DNA from: Bauldia sp.
GTDB taxonomy: Bacteria > Pseudomonadota > Alphaproteobacteria > Rhizobiales > Kaistiaceae
Length of the DNA stretch: 64,000 bases
NCBI GenBank assembly: GCA_028284325.1
Contig: JANQRX010000010.1
Span: forward strand, 186,001 to 250,000
Direction of reading: 5' to 3'
Position numbers and translations under genes: made by a program
The notes under the pieces: model-generated
Database searches by the model: none
What the model was told of the DNA's origin: nothing
What the model saw: the letters and a program-made list of their open reading frames with translations, nothing else
Shown here: piece by piece, positions 20,474-31,537 of the stretch
How positions within the stretch are numbered: the first letter of the stretch is position 1
Layout: every line of letters begins with the position of its first letter

Positions 20474-22041
20474 AGGGCGACCTCGGCCGGCCGACGCAGC
20501 CGGACGCCGAACGGTCTGGCGAAGCGCCGCCGACCTTCACCGGCAACCGTGGCCTCCAGATCGAGGAGCCTCTGATCTACGAGATCGGTCGCGGCGACGT
20601 GTCCGGTGTCGATCTGCCCGATCCGCCCAAGGTCGCCGCGCGCCTCGGTGGTCTGGAACGGGCCGACCCGCCCGGCAATCCCGGCCTGTCGGAGCCGGAG
20701 ACCATGCGCCACTATGTGCGTCTGTCGCAGAAGAACTACGCCATCGACAGCGGCATCTTTCCGCTCGGCTCGTGCACGATGAAGCACAATCCGCGCCTCA
20801 ACGAGAAGACGGCGCGCCTGCCGGGCTTCGCCGACATCCACCCCCTCCAGCCGCAGTCGACGGTCGAGGGCGGGATCGCCCTGATCGCCGAACTCGGGCG
20901 CCGGCTGACCGAGCTTACCGGCATGGCCGCCGTCGCCATGAGCCCCAGGGCCGGGGCGCATGGCGAACTGTGCGGCATGCTGGCGATCAAGGCCGCGCTG
21001 GAGGCCGCCGGCGAGACACGCTCGGTGGTACTGGTGCCGGACTCCGCCCACGGCACCAATCCCGCGACCGCGGCGACCCTTGGCTACGACATCGTCGAGG
21101 TACCCGCGCGCCCGGACGGCACGGTCGACCCGGCCGCGGTGCGCGAGCGACTGAACGACACCGTCGCCGCCATCATGCTCACCAATCCCAACACCGCGGG
21201 TCTGTTTGAGCGCGATGTGATCGCGATCGCCGAGGCCGTCCACGCGGCCGGCGCGTACTTCTACGCCGATGGCGCCAACTTCAACGCCATCGTCGGCAAG
21301 GCCCGGCCGGGCGATCTCGGCGTCGACGCCATGCACATCAACCTGCACAAGACGTTCTCCACCCCCCATGGCGGCGGCGGGCCGGGGTCGGGGCCGGTGG
21401 TGTTGTCGGAAGCGCTGGCGCCCTTCGCGCCGCTGCCGTTCGTCCATGTCGCCGCCGGCGTACCGCGTCTCGTCGAAACTGACGACGACGCCCCGGCGGG
21501 GGCGCATCCGTTTGGCCGTCTCACCGCCTTTCACGGGCAGATGGGCATGTTTGTCCGCGCCATGGCGTACATGCTCTCCCACGGCCTCGACGGCATGCGC
21601 CAGGCCTCGGAAGACGCCGTCCTCAACGCCAACTATGTGCGCGCCTGCCTGTCCGACCTGATGAGCCAGCCCTATGGCGACCGCACCTGCATGCACGAGG
21701 TCCTGTTCGACGACGCGTTCCTGAAGGACAGTGGCGTGACCACGCTCGACTTCGCCAAGGCGCTGATCGACGAGGGCTTCCATCCCATGACGGTGTACTT
21801 CCCGCTGGTCGTCCACGGCGCCATGCTGATCGAGCCGACGGAATCGGAATCGAAGGCGTCGCTCGACCTGTTCGTCGCGTCCCTTCGCGACCTGGCTTTG
21901 CGCGTCGGACGGGGCGAGGTGGACCGTTTCCGGCAGGCGCCGCGGCTGGCCCCGCGCAGCCGGCTGGACGAGACGAGAGCGGCGCGGAAGCCCGTGCTCA
22001 CCTACACGGCGCCGGAGTCGTACCGGAGCGCCGCCGAGTAG
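20470..22041 (+). CDS. gcvPB: Glycine dehydrogenase (decarboxylating) subunit 2
   Basis: PLP-bearing half of the P protein, 523 aa. Motifs include [56 protein letters not shown] and the PLP lysine in [20 protein letters not shown] near residue 296. ATG 20470 overlaps the gcvPA stop (ATGA), so expression of the two subunits is coupled, consistent with an equimolar complex. It is the last gene of the riboswitch-controlled operon. Confidence 0.97.
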   Translation: MKGDLGRPTQPDAERSGEAPPTFTGNRGLQIEEPLIYEIGRGDVSGVDLPDPPKVAARLGGLERADPPGNPGLSEPETMRHYVRLSQKNYAIDSGIFPLGSCTMKHNPRLNEKTARLPGFADIHPLQPQSTVEGGIALIAELGRRLTELTGMAAVAMSPRAGAHGELCGMLAIKAALEAAGETRSVVLVPDSAHGTNPATAATLGYDIVEVPARPDGTVDPAAVRERLNDTVAAIMLTNPNTAGLFERDVIAIAEAVHAAGAYFYADGANFNAIVGKARPGDLGVDAMHINLHKTFSTPHGGGGPGSGPVVLSEALAPFAPLPFVHVAAGVPRLVETDDDAPAGAHPFGRLTAFHGQMGMFVRAMAYMLSHGLDGMRQASEDAVLNANYVRACLSDLMSQPYGDRTCMHEVLFDDAFLKDSGVTTLDFAKALIDEGFHPMTVYFPLVVHGAMLIEPTESESKASLDLFVASLRDLALRVGRGEVDRFRQAPRLAPRSRLDETRAARKPVLTYTAPESYRSAAE

Positions 22042-22063
22042 AGAGGCCGAATAGAGAGGTGGC

Positions 22064-22744
22064 TCAGACGGCTTCCTGTCGCCAGCCGTGCAAGGCTGCC
22101 GCGGTGGCCGGATAGTCGGTGATGCGGCGGATGACCGTCTCGGCGCCCGCCTCGGTCAGGACGTCGGCGTGAGCGGGCCATGTGTGCGATCCGCCGGTGA
22201 AGCCGATGACGCGCATGCCGGCCGCCCGCGCCGCCGCGACCCCGGTCGCCGTATCTTCGAGCACCACGGCATCCGCCGGATCGACGCCGAACTGTGCGGC
22301 CGCGTAGGTGTAGACGTTGGGATCGGGCTTGGTCTCGCGGGTGCCGACTTCCGGCGCCGAATAGATGTGGGGCGCGAAGCGCTCGTAGAGCTGGGTCTTC
22401 TTGAGCGTGACCTCCAGGCGGTTGCCTGACGAGTTCGAGCACACGCACCTGTCGCCGACCAGCTCGTCCAGCATGTCGTGGACGCCCTCCATCGGGTCGA
22501 CCTCCTCGGCGAGCCGTTTGTCGAGCTCCTCACGCTGCTGCCGGACGAAATCCGCGGGCAGCTTGCGGCCCATCTCCTGCTCGACCGTCTCGACGATCAT
22601 CGCGACGGTCATCCCGGCGAACCGGGCGGTCACGTCTTCGGCGCTGATCTCGTAACCGGCGGCCGTCAGCAGGTCGGCGTCGACCTCGGACGCGATGATC
22701 TCCGATTCGATCAGTACGCCGTCGCAATCGAACAGATAAAGCAC
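22064..22744 (-). CDS. HAD-superfamily phosphatase (phosphoglycolate phosphatase/beta-phosphoglucomutase-like)
   Basis: A 226-aa haloacid dehalogenase-fold hydrolase. Motif I is LYLFDCDGVLIESE with the nucleophile and acid/base Asp, a helical cap covers about residues 15-90, motif II is CVCSNSSGNRLE, and motifs III/IV are TKPDPNVYTYAA and VLEDTATGVAAARAAGM. The substrate is not evident; this subfamily includes phosphoglycolate phosphatase and sugar-phosphate phosphatases. The GTG at 22744 places the catalytic Asp near the N-terminus as expected; the longer upstream frame is Arg/Thr-rich and rejected. Confidence 0.88.
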   Translation of the reverse strand: MLYLFDCDGVLIESEIIASEVDADLLTAAGYEISAEDVTARFAGMTVAMIVETVEQEMGRKLPADFVRQQREELDKRLAEEVDPMEGVHDMLDELVGDRCVCSNSSGNRLEVTLKKTQLYERFAPHIYSAPEVGTRETKPDPNVYTYAAAQFGVDPADAVVLEDTATGVAAARAAGMRVIGFTGGSHTWPAHADVLTEAGAETVIRRITDYPATAAALHGWRQEAV

Positions 22745-22857
22745 GGTGGGGCAGGTCCCTTGTCCGGAGGGTGTGCGTGAGCGCGCCTGTGTAGCCGCTT
22801 CGCGGCCCCGGCGATAGGGGGTGCGGGCAGTGCACCCATGCGCGACGTTCATGGTGC

Positions 22858-24062
<1,205 letters not shown>

Positions 24063-24068
24063 GCTGAT

Positions 24069-25151
24069 CTACGTCGTCCGCGTCGCGCCCGGCAGGCCGG
24101 CTTCGAGCGCCTTCTTCATGACGCTCGGTAGCCCGGCATCGGCGAGCCCTTCGCGCGGCTGCCACCAGCAGCCGTCGGGCGGCGACGCGCCGTTCGGCAT
24201 GCGCGCCGTCCACACGGCAAGCTCCAGCTCGAAATGGGTGAAGACGTGGCGCACCGGCGGTTTGAGCCGGGTCCAGTCACGCGCGCGTGGACGCCCCCCG
24301 GGCGCGCCGTTGAGCGGCGTGTCGCCCCACGTCGTGCCCGGCACCTCGACCATGCCGCCGAGCAGCCCGTGGGCGGGGCGGCGTCTGAGGAGAACCGCGC
24401 CGTCGTCGCGGCTGATGACGAAGGCCGCGCCGTAGCGGGTCGGGCGCTTCCGCTTCGGCGCCTTGACCGGCAGGCGTTCGGGATCGCCCGCGCGCCGGGC
24501 GGCGCAACTGGCCCGCCACGGACAGCGGCCGCAGGCGGGGCGTCGCGGCGTACAGATCGTGGCGCCCAGATCCATGACGGCCTGCGCGTAGTCGCCGGGG
24601 CGGTCACGTGGCGTCAGTGTCGCCTGAAGGTCTCGGATCTCCGCCTTCGCCTTGGGCAGCGGGGTCTCGACACCGAACACCCGCGCCAGCACCCGTTCCA
24701 CATTGCCGTCGACCACCGGCACCGGTTCGTCGAAGGCGATCGCGGCGATGGCCGCCGCTGTGTAGGGGCCGATGCCCGGCAACTCAGCCAGCTCCGCCGC
24801 GGTGGTCGGGAACCGCCCGCCATGGTCGCGCGCGACGATCTCGGCGCAAGCCTTCATGTGGCGGGCGCGGGCGTAGTAGCCGAGCCCCGCCCACGCCGCC
24901 ATGACCTCGTCGACCGGGGCGGCGGCCAGCGCGTCAACGTCGGGCCAGCGGCGGGTGAAGTCGGCATAGTAGCGTCCGACGGCGGCCACCGTCGTTTGTT
25001 GCAGCATGACCTCCGACAGCCACACCCGGTAGGGATCGGGAGGTACGCCGGCCTTGCGATCCGCCGGCCCCACCCGCCACGGCAGGGCGCGGGCGTTGTC
25101 GTCGTACCAGGCAACCAGGCGGAGAGGGTCGGGCGCCTCAGCCCGCTTCAC
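24069..25151 (-). CDS. mutY: A/G-specific adenine DNA glycosylase
   Basis: Removes adenine mispaired with 8-oxoguanine. The 360-aa protein has LRLVAWYDDNARALPWR, VWLSEVMLQQTTVAAVGRYY, the helix-hairpin-helix LPGIGPYTAAAIAAIAF with its catalytic Asp in VPVVDGNVERVLAR, and the [4Fe-4S] loop C-x6-C-x2-C-x5-C in ICTPRRPACGRCPWRASC. The C-terminal third is the Nudix-like domain that reads 8-oxoG. The start is GTG 25151, overlapping the smc stop by 14 nt; coupling with smc is likely. Confidence 0.96.
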   Translation of the reverse strand: MKRAEAPDPLRLVAWYDDNARALPWRVGPADRKAGVPPDPYRVWLSEVMLQQTTVAAVGRYYADFTRRWPDVDALAAAPVDEVMAAWAGLGYYARARHMKACAEIVARDHGGRFPTTAAELAELPGIGPYTAAAIAAIAFDEPVPVVDGNVERVLARVFGVETPLPKAKAEIRDLQATLTPRDRPGDYAQAVMDLGATICTPRRPACGRCPWRASCAARRAGDPERLPVKAPKRKRPTRYGAAFVISRDDGAVLLRRRPAHGLLGGMVEVPGTTWGDTPLNGAPGGRPRARDWTRLKPPVRHVFTHFELELAVWTARMPNGASPPDGCWWQPREGLADAGLPSVMKKALEAGLPGATRTT

Positions 25152-28100
25152 GGAAGCGTTCGGCGGTTTCGAGATCGACCGACACCATCTGCGAGACCCC
25201 GCGCTCGGCCATGGTGACGCCGAACAGCCGGTTCATGCGCGCCATGGTGATCGGATTGTGGGTCACGACGATGAAGCGGGTCTCGGTCTTGCGGTTCATC
25301 TCGTCGAGGAGATCGCAGAAGCGCACGACATTGGCGTCGTCGAGCGGCGCGTCGACCTCGTCGAGCACGCAGATCGGCGCGGGATTGGTGAGGAACACCG
25401 CGAAGATCAGCGACAGCGCGGTGAGCGCCTGCTCGCCGCCGGACAGGAGCGTCATGATCTGCGGCTTCTTGCCCGGCGGGCGGGCCATGATCTCCAGCCC
25501 GGCCTCCAGCGGATCGTCGGATTCGGTCAGTTGCAGCTCGGCTTCGCCGCCGCCGAACAGGTGGGTGAACAGGGCCTTGAAATGCCCGTTGACCTCGTCG
25601 AATGCGGTCAGCAGCCGCTCGCGGCCTTCGCGGTTGAGGTTGCCGATGCCGTGCCGCAGCCGCTGGATCGCGGCGATGAGATCGTCGCGCTCGGTGGTGA
25701 GAGCGTCGTGGCGGGCCTCGATCTCCTGCGCCTCGACATCGGCCCGCAGGTTGACGGCGCCGAGACGCTCCCGCTCGCGGCGATAGCGCTCCAGACGGCG
25801 CTCGGCGTCTTCGAGGTCGGGCAGCGGCTTGTCGGGTTTCAGTTCCGCGATCGCCGCCACGCCGTCGGGTTCGCATTCCAGCGCTTCGACGATCTGGCGG
25901 CGGACCTCGTCGCGGCGGCCGCGCGCGGCGACCAGACGTTCCTCGGCGCGGGCGCTGTGCTCGCGTGCCTCCGACAGCGCCTCGAGGCGCGTGCGGGCAT
26001 TTGCGTCGGCCTCCTTGAGCACGGCCTCGCCTTCGGCGAGCCGGTCGGCGGCGACGCTGCGGCGTTCCTCCGCCGTTTGGGCTTCGTCGAGGAGGGCGCG
26101 CCGGCGGGTCTCGATCCGCGCCGGTTCCTCGCCAAGCTGCGTCTTCTCGCTCTCGAACTCAGTGCGCCGCTCGCTTAGCGTCGCGATCTGAGCTTCGGCG
26201 TTGCGGCCGCGCTCGCGCCAGTCCTGGCGGTCCTTGGCGATGGTGGCGAGCCGCCCCGACCGGAGTTCGGCTTCGTGGCGCAGATTCTCGACCGCCGCCC
26301 GCGCATCCGCGACCGCGGCGCGGTCGGCGGCCGTCTTGGCCCGCGCCGCCTCCAGCGCATCGTCGAGCGTGTCCGGTTGCGGGGCGCTGGTAAGCGCCTC
26401 GCTGGCCGCCGTGTGCGCCATCTCGGCGTCGGCCAGGTGTTCGCCGAGGCTGGCGCGCGAGTCTTCCAGGGCGGAACGCTGGGCCGCTTCACGCGCGGCG
26501 TCGCGCTCGGCCTCGGCCAGCGCCCGCTGGGCGTCGTCCCGCTCGCGGCGCGCCACCCCCAACGCAGCGCGGGCGGCCGAGGTTTCCGCCGCCGCGTCCC
26601 GCAGCGCGCCTTCCGCTGCCGCGAGGTCGGCCGCCGCAGAGGCGGCAACGGTGCGCGCGGGCTCGATGTCGGCCTGGAGTTCGATCAGCCGGTTGCGCGA
26701 CGCGAGATGCCGGGCCGCGGCCCGGTCGGCTTCGGCCGCCGCGGTGAAGCCGTCCCAGCGCCACAGATCGCCCTCGCGGCTGACGAGACGCTGGCCGGGC
26801 GAGAGCCGTGCCTGCAGGTCCGCGCCCTGGTCGCGGGCGACGACGCCGATCTGGGCGAGCCGTTGTTGCAGCGCCTGCGGCGCGCGAACGTGTCCGGCGA
26901 GCGGCAGCGCGCCGGCTGGCAGCGGTAGGAGCGTTGCCGCGTCGATCACGCGCCAATGGGCCGGTGCCCGCTCATCGGCGGACGCGTCGAGATCGTCACC
27001 AAGTGCTGCCGCCAGCGCCGCTTCGAAGCCGGGCTCGACCTCGATGCCGTCGACGATCGGCGGATAGGCGTCGTCGCGGTCGGCCGCCAGTACCGCCTGC
27101 AGGGTGGCGATCTCGGTCTCGAGGCGGTTGACCCTGTCCATCGCGGCGGTCTGGGCGGCGCGCGCCGTTTCGACCGCGCGGCGCTGACCTTCGGTCCGCT
27201 CGTCGCTGCCGGTGGCCGCGGCTTCGGCGGCGGTGAGCGCCGCTTCCGCCGTTTCGTGCCCCGCGCGCAGCCCGGCAAGCGTGCCGCTTCCGGTGTCGCC
27301 CTCGCTCAACTGCGCGAGGCGCGTTTCAAGGGCGGCGAGGTCCTGACGGAACTTCCCGGCGCGCCGGCCGGCCTCGGCGATCGCGCTTTCGATGCGTTCC
27401 CGCTCGGCGGCCATCGCCGCCTGACGTCCGGTGATCTCCGCCAGCGACGTCTCGCTGCCGCCGAGGTCGGTCTCGGCGCTCTCAAGGCGCTGGCGTACGC
27501 TGTCCTGGCGCTCCGCGATCGCAGCGTTGGCCGCTTCGAGATCGCGCTCCTCGGTGTCGAGCCGGGCGAGCACGGCCTCGTTCTCCTCGGCCATCCGGCG
27601 CTCGCGGGCGATGTCGTCGTCGAGTTCGGCAAGGTGCCGGTCGAGGGCGGCAAGGCGCGATGCGACCCGCTCCTCCTCGGCCGTCAACGCCTCCTGTGCG
27701 AGCACGATGCGCTGGACCGCGGCGCCGGCGCCGGCCGCGTCCTCGCGGAGATCCGGCAGCACCGCTGCCGCCTCGGCCTGGAGACGTGCCGCCTCGGCTT
27801 GGTCGGCCGCGCAGCGCTGGGTCGCCTCGGAGCACGCGGCAAGCGCCGACTCGGCCTCCTCAAGGCTCGCCACGGCTTCCAGCCACCGCAGATGCAGGAC
27901 CGTCGCCTCGGTGCGGCGGATGTCGCCGGAGAGGTTGCGGTACCGCACGGCCTGCCGCGCCTGCCGCTTCAGCGTCTCGTACTGCGCGGCGATCTCCGCG
28001 ATCACGTCGTCGAGGCGCCCGAGGTTGGTTTCGGCGGCCCGCAGGCGAAGCTCGGCCTCGTGGCGGCGGTTGTGCAGGCCGGAGATGCCGGCCGCCTCCT

Positions 28101-28593
28101 CGAGGATGGCGCGTCGGTCGGTGGGCTTGGCGGCGATCAGTTCGCCGATGCGCCCCTGGCCGACCATGGCCGGCGAATGGGCGCCGGTCGAGGCGTCGGC
28201 AAAGAGGAGCTGCACGTCGCGGGCGCGCACGTCGCGGCCGTTGATCCGGTAGACCGACCCCGCCTCGCGCTCGATCCGCCGGGTGATCTCCAGCGCATCG
28301 GCATCGTTGACCGCCGCCGGCGCGGTGCGGTCGGTGTTGTCGGCGGCGAGCGACACTTCCGCGCTGTTGCGCGCCGGGCGCCCGGTCGAGCCGGAGAAGA
28401 TCACGTCGTCCATGCCGGACGCACGCATGTTCTTGTAGGAGGCCTCGCCCATCACCCAGCGCAGGGCCTCGACGAGGTTGGACTTGCCGCAACCATTGGG
28501 CCCGACCACGCCGGTCAGGCCGGGTTCGATCAGGAACTCGGTCGGTTCGACAAACGACTTGAACCCGAGAACGCGCAGCCGCGTGAACTGCAA
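25138..28593 (-). CDS. smc: Chromosome segregation protein SMC
   Basis: Structural-maintenance-of-chromosomes ATPase that compacts and segregates the nucleoid with ScpAB. The 1151-aa protein begins with a head half containing Walker A GPNGCGKSNLVEALRW, followed by a coiled-coil arm very rich in Ala, Arg and Glu. A hinge region lies near the middle (around residues 480-620), then a second coil, and the C-terminal head with signature LLSGGEQALTALSL and Walker B ICVLDEVDAPLDD. The frame also opens five codons earlier at GTG 28608. TTG 28593 is preferred because it gives MQFTRLRVLGFKSF, the usual family start, behind a GGGGTAGG. Confidence 0.97.
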   Translation of the reverse strand: MQFTRLRVLGFKSFVEPTEFLIEPGLTGVVGPNGCGKSNLVEALRWVMGEASYKNMRASGMDDVIFSGSTGRPARNSAEVSLAADNTDRTAPAAVNDADALEITRRIEREAGSVYRINGRDVRARDVQLLFADASTGAHSPAMVGQGRIGELIAAKPTDRRAILEEAAGISGLHNRRHEAELRLRAAETNLGRLDDVIAEIAAQYETLKRQARQAVRYRNLSGDIRRTEATVLHLRWLEAVASLEEAESALAACSEATQRCAADQAEAARLQAEAAAVLPDLREDAAGAGAAVQRIVLAQEALTAEEERVASRLAALDRHLAELDDDIARERRMAEENEAVLARLDTEERDLEAANAAIAERQDSVRQRLESAETDLGGSETSLAEITGRQAAMAAERERIESAIAEAGRRAGKFRQDLAALETRLAQLSEGDTGSGTLAGLRAGHETAEAALTAAEAAATGSDERTEGQRRAVETARAAQTAAMDRVNRLETEIATLQAVLAADRDDAYPPIVDGIEVEPGFEAALAAALGDDLDASADERAPAHWRVIDAATLLPLPAGALPLAGHVRAPQALQQRLAQIGVVARDQGADLQARLSPGQRLVSREGDLWRWDGFTAAAEADRAAARHLASRNRLIELQADIEPARTVAASAAADLAAAEGALRDAAAETSAARAALGVARRERDDAQRALAEAERDAAREAAQRSALEDSRASLGEHLADAEMAHTAASEALTSAPQPDTLDDALEAARAKTAADRAAVADARAAVENLRHEAELRSGRLATIAKDRQDWRERGRNAEAQIATLSERRTEFESEKTQLGEEPARIETRRRALLDEAQTAEERRSVAADRLAEGEAVLKEADANARTRLEALSEAREHSARAEERLVAARGRRDEVRRQIVEALECEPDGVAAIAELKPDKPLPDLEDAERRLERYRRERERLGAVNLRADVEAQEIEARHDALTTERDDLIAAIQRLRHGIGNLNREGRERLLTAFDEVNGHFKALFTHLFGGGEAELQLTESDDPLEAGLEIMARPPGKKPQIMTLLSGGEQALTALSLIFAVFLTNPAPICVLDEVDAPLDDANVVRFCDLLDEMNRKTETRFIVVTHNPITMARMNRLFGVTMAERGVSQMVSVDLETAERFREAG

Positions 28594-28634
28594 TGGCCTA
28601 CCCCGCACCTACCGCCGCCGGCGGGAGCGGATGG

Positions 28635-29318
28635 TCATCCCCCGAGCGCGGCGTCGAACTGATCAATCCCGATGTTGCCGGGGAACTGCTCGCCGTTGAT
28701 GAAAAACGTCGGCGTCGACCCGACCCCGAATTCGTTGGCGCCCCGATTCTTGACCCAGTTCACTCCGTCGAGAATCTCCTGATTCGTCAAGCATGCACGG
28801 AAATCTTCCTGGGAGATACCGGCCTGCCGGACCAGGTTCTGCAGCGCCGCCACCGGCTCGACGGTGAAGGCCCAGTTGCGCTGCTCGTCGAACATCAGGT
28901 CGACGATCGGGAAGAACCGTTCCTCGGGGGCGCAGCGGGCGAGCATGATCGCCGACGTCGCCAGCGGGTCGAGCGGGAACTCGCGGAGGATGAAACGGAC
29001 CTGGCCGGTGTCGATGTACTTCTCCTTGAGCTCGGCGAAGGTCTCCTCGTGGAAGGCGCGGCAGTGCGAGCAGGTCATGGACGCGTATTCGATCACCACG
29101 TTGGGCGCGTCGGGGTCGCCCATCGACATCTCGCCGAGCGGACCGGCGACCATGAGCGGCGTGTCGGTCGCTGCCGGCGCGACCGCGGTCTCCGTCGCCG
29201 TTTCCGTGCCTTGCAGAGAGACCTCACCCGGCCGGCTGGTGACGTAGAAGACGATGCCGGCGGCGATGACCACGACGACCGCCGCGATGGCGATCCACTG
29301 GACGGGTTTCAGGTTCAC
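28635..29318 (-). CDS. DsbA-family thiol:disulfide oxidoreductase
   Basis: A 227-aa membrane-anchored thioredoxin-fold protein. The N-terminal helix (VQWIAIAAVVVVIAAGIVFYV) tethers it to the inner membrane. The active-site pair is in MTCSHCRAFHEETF (CSHC), followed by the long alpha-helical insertion of DsbA-like proteins and the cis-Pro region GSTPTFFINGEQF. The presumed role is disulfide formation in exported proteins. It sits 41 nt upstream of smc and downstream of dciA, a neighbourhood shared among alphaproteobacteria, though a functional link to SMC is not evident. Confidence 0.93.
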   Translation of the reverse strand: MNLKPVQWIAIAAVVVVIAAGIVFYVTSRPGEVSLQGTETATETAVAPAATDTPLMVAGPLGEMSMGDPDAPNVVIEYASMTCSHCRAFHEETFAELKEKYIDTGQVRFILREFPLDPLATSAIMLARCAPEERFFPIVDLMFDEQRNWAFTVEPVAALQNLVRQAGISQEDFRACLTNQEILDGVNWVKNRGANEFGVGSTPTFFINGEQFPGNIGIDQFDAALGG

Positions 29319-29398
29319 GGACGTCCTTCCTCCGATGACACGATCTGAGCTTGGCGCCTCAATACCGCATTATGGGGAGATTTTGCGGCGTCCGGCGA

Positions 29399-29875
29399 TC
29401 ACGATTCGGACAACACGCCGCGCCCGAGCGCACGCAGCGCCCGCTGCAGCGGTTCGTCGGCCGTCTCGGGCCCCAGCGCGGCATCGAGTCGCGGTTCGAC
29501 CTCGGGTGAGGCCGGGACGTCGCCGGCGGTTTCGGCCGGCCCCGTGACGGAGGTCTGCTTGAGCTTGAGCCGGGCCACGGCACGGAAGCCCAGGAAGGTG
29601 TTGACCCGCTCGACGATCTGGTCCGCCTCGTGGCGGATGAGGACCGCCGTGGGGCCATCGACACCGATTTCGAGCACCCCGGGCGCGTCCGCGTCCTGTG
29701 CGGGCCAGACGATGCGGTGCGGCCGCGTGACCCGGGCAAAGTCGGGCCCCATGATCTCCGGCCACGCCGCGATGAGGTTGGCCGAGCCGAAGCCGCGCCT
29801 GGCGACGACCGGATGGATCACCTTGCGGACGATCTCGGCGACGGGGCGGGCGGATTTGGATAGCTTGCGAGGCAT
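29399..29875 (-). CDS. DUF721 / DciA-like protein
   Basis: A 158-aa protein of the DUF721 family, whose best-studied members (DciA) help load the replicative helicase DnaB in bacteria lacking DnaC. The recognisable domain covers roughly residues 15-115: VARRGFGSANLIAAWPEIMGP, RIVWPAQDADAPGVLEIGV and HEADQIVERVNTFLGFRAVARLKLKQ. The C-terminal tail is acidic and probably disordered. The helicase-loader role is inferred from the family. It is divergent from the ATP synthase operon across about 230 nt. Confidence 0.85.
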   Translation of the reverse strand: MPRKLSKSARPVAEIVRKVIHPVVARRGFGSANLIAAWPEIMGPDFARVTRPHRIVWPAQDADAPGVLEIGVDGPTAVLIRHEADQIVERVNTFLGFRAVARLKLKQTSVTGPAETAGDVPASPEVEPRLDAALGPETADEPLQRALRALGRGVLSES

Positions 29876-29882
29876 GGCGGAC

Positions 29883-29961
29883 GACTCGATTGTCGCACGA
29901 GTCGCGGGCCGCGAAAATCGCCTTGTGTGCAGCGCGGCGAAAGGCGACGGTCGAGTGACTC
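29883..29961. repeat. Cluster of three GANTC sites
   Basis: GACTC at 29883-29887, GAGTC at 29899-29903 and GACTC at 29957-29961 lie within 79 bp in the dciA/atpI intergenic region. All three are part of a longer GACTCG/CGAGTC word. GANTC is the methylation site of the CcrM enzyme encoded in this window, so methylation-sensitive promoter control is possible. Confidence 0.5.
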
Positions 29962-30015
29962 GTCGATGGCCAAAAAGCCTTTATTATCAATGGAATAGCC
30001 ACTGGCTATGGTTTC

Positions 30016-30044
30016 TTGACAGCCTTCGGGGCCGTCACTATGGT
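30016..30044 (+). promoter_or_regulatory. Sigma70-type promoter of the F0 ATP synthase operon
   Basis: TTGACA (30016-30021), a perfect -35 box, is separated by 17 nt from TATGGT (30039-30044). The predicted start is near 30051, about 50 nt upstream of the atpI ATG. It is the best promoter match in the window, fitting a highly expressed operon. Confidence 0.7.
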
Positions 30045-30102
30045 GCGCGCGGCTTTGAGCAGGTGGGGTGGACAACACGGCGCGCGCCGACGGAGCGTCG
30101 GA

Positions 30103-30462
30103 ATGAGCGACCGGGATACGAAAGATCACGGCAGGGACGCCGACGATCCGGAACTCTCCCAGCGTTTGCAGGCATTGGAGCAGCGGCTGAGCGAAAGCCG
30201 CGCCGATGCCGAAGGTGCGCCGGATCAACCGCCCCGTCAGGGCACCGCGTTGGCGCTGCGTCTGGCAGCGGATTTCGTCGCCGGTGTCGTGCTCGGAGCC
30301 GCCCTGGGGTGGGGTTTCGATCGCTTGTTCGGGACATCGCCCTTCGGGCTGATGGTGTTTCTGCTGCTGGGTTTCGCGGCGGGTGTGTTGAGCGTGGTGC
30401 GCACGGCCGGTCTGGTGAAGCCTGGCCCGGCCGGGCCGGACGACATAGGTGACCGGTTGTGA
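30103..30462 (+). CDS. atpI: ATP synthase assembly protein AtpI/AtpZ type
   Basis: A 119-aa protein with a hydrophilic N-terminal half and two membrane helices (about residues 55-75 and 82-103). The GTALALRLAADFVAGVVLGAA and GWGFDRLFGTSPFGLMVFLLLG segments are characteristic of AtpI/AtpZ proteins, which help assemble the c-ring. It starts about 50 nt downstream of the predicted promoter and precedes atpB, the standard position. The upstream in-frame codons before ATG 30103 lie in the promoter leader. Confidence 0.9.
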   Translation: MSDRDTKDHGRDADDPELSQRLQALEQRLSESRADAEGAPDQPPRQGTALALRLAADFVAGVVLGAALGWGFDRLFGTSPFGLMVFLLLGFAAGVLSVVRTAGLVKPGPAGPDDIGDRL

Positions 30463-30506
30463 GCAACCGGTCGACGGGCGAGCAGGTTGACTAGGGGCTA
30501 GGACGC

Positions 30507-31256
30507 GTGGCCAACGATCCGATCAAGCAGTTTCGCATCGAACCCATTGTCCCGGTCGAGATCGGCGGCCTCGATCTCTCCTTCACCAATTCGTCGTTGT
30601 TCATGGTCGCGACCGTCGTCGGCGCGTCGGCCTTTCTGATCGCCTCCACCAGCGGCCGCGGCCTGGTGCCGGGGCGCTGGCAGTCGGCCGCCGAGATGAC
30701 CTACGAGTTCGTCGCCCAGACGCTGCGCGACAGCGCCGGCAATGACGGCATGCGCTTCTTCCCGTTCGTGTTCTCGCTGTTCATGTTCATCCTGGTGGCG
30801 AACCTGTGGGGCATGATCCCGTATTTCTTCACCGTCACCTCGCACATCATCATCACCGCGGTGCTGGCCATGGCCGTCATCCTGACGGTGGTGTTCTTCG
30901 GATTCTGGAAACACGGCCTGGGCTTCCTGAAGCTGTTCGTCCCGAGCGGCGTACCCGGCGTCCTCCTGCCGTTCATCGTCGTGATCGAAGTGCTGTCGTT
31001 CCTGTCGCGTCCGATCAGCCTGTCGATCCGGCTGTTCGCCAACATGCTGGCGGGCCACATCACGCTCAAGGTGTTCGCCGGCTTCGTGGTGTCGCTGGGT
31101 TCGCTCGGGGTTGTCGGCGTCATCGGCGCGATCCTGCCGGTTCTCGCCATCATCGCGCTGACGGCGCTGGAATTCCTGGTCGCGGCGCTGCAGGCCTACG
31201 TGTTCGCCATCCTCACCAGCCTCTACCTCAATGACGCCCTTCACCCCAGCCACTGA
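30507..31256 (+). CDS. atpB: ATP synthase F0 subunit a
   Basis: Stator channel subunit that passes protons to the c-ring. At 249 aa it has five to six membrane helices. Key features are the [17 protein letters not shown] helix preceded by SIRLF with the essential Arg near residue 180, and the C-terminal [22 protein letters not shown]. The GTG start at 30507 gives [14 protein letters not shown], the usual alphaproteobacterial N-terminus. It lies 44 nt after atpI. Confidence 0.97.
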   Translation: MANDPIKQFRIEPIVPVEIGGLDLSFTNSSLFMVATVVGASAFLIASTSGRGLVPGRWQSAAEMTYEFVAQTLRDSAGNDGMRFFPFVFSLFMFILVANLWGMIPYFFTVTSHIIITAVLAMAVILTVVFFGFWKHGLGFLKLFVPSGVPGVLLPFIVVIEVLSFLSRPISLSIRLFANMLAGHITLKVFAGFVVSLGSLGVVGVIGAILPVLAIIALTALEFLVAALQAYVFAILTSLYLNDALHPSH

Positions 31257-31299
31257 CACTGGCTGAATCATCCTCTCGAACGTCCACTAGGAGCACGAC

Positions 31300-31524
31300 A
31301 TGGAAGCGGAAGCTGCGAAATTCATTGGCGCCGGCATTGCCTGCATCGGCATGGGCACCGCCGGCATCGGTCTCGGCCACATCTTCGGCAACTATCTGGC
31401 GGGTGCCATCCGCAACCCGGCCGCCGCCGACGGCCAGTTCGGCCGGCTGATCTTCGGCTTCGCCGTCACCGAGGCGATGGGCATCTTCTCGCTGCTGATC
31501 GCGCTGATCCTGCTCTTCACCTGA
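31300..31524 (+). CDS. atpE: ATP synthase F0 subunit c
   Basis: 74-aa proteolipid forming the rotor ring. It is a hairpin of two helices joined by the polar loop [12 protein letters not shown]. The proton-carrying acidic residue is Glu in [13 protein letters not shown] of the second helix. The GxGxGxG-like packing motif of helix 1 appears as [22 protein letters not shown] lies upstream of the ATG in a 43-nt spacer after atpB. Confidence 0.97.
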   Translation: MEAEAAKFIGAGIACIGMGTAGIGLGHIFGNYLAGAIRNPAAADGQFGRLIFGFAVTEAMGIFSLLIALILLFT

Positions 31525-31537
31525 GAGGCGCGCCCGC

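Noticed and set aside
20362-21816. A 484-codon minus-strand frame opposite gcvPB
   Set aside because: No recognisable protein features; gcvPB is strongly supported.
26956-28662. A 568-codon plus-strand frame opposite smc
   Set aside because: Repetitive Gly/Leu/Arg shadow of a coiled-coil gene in GC-rich DNA.
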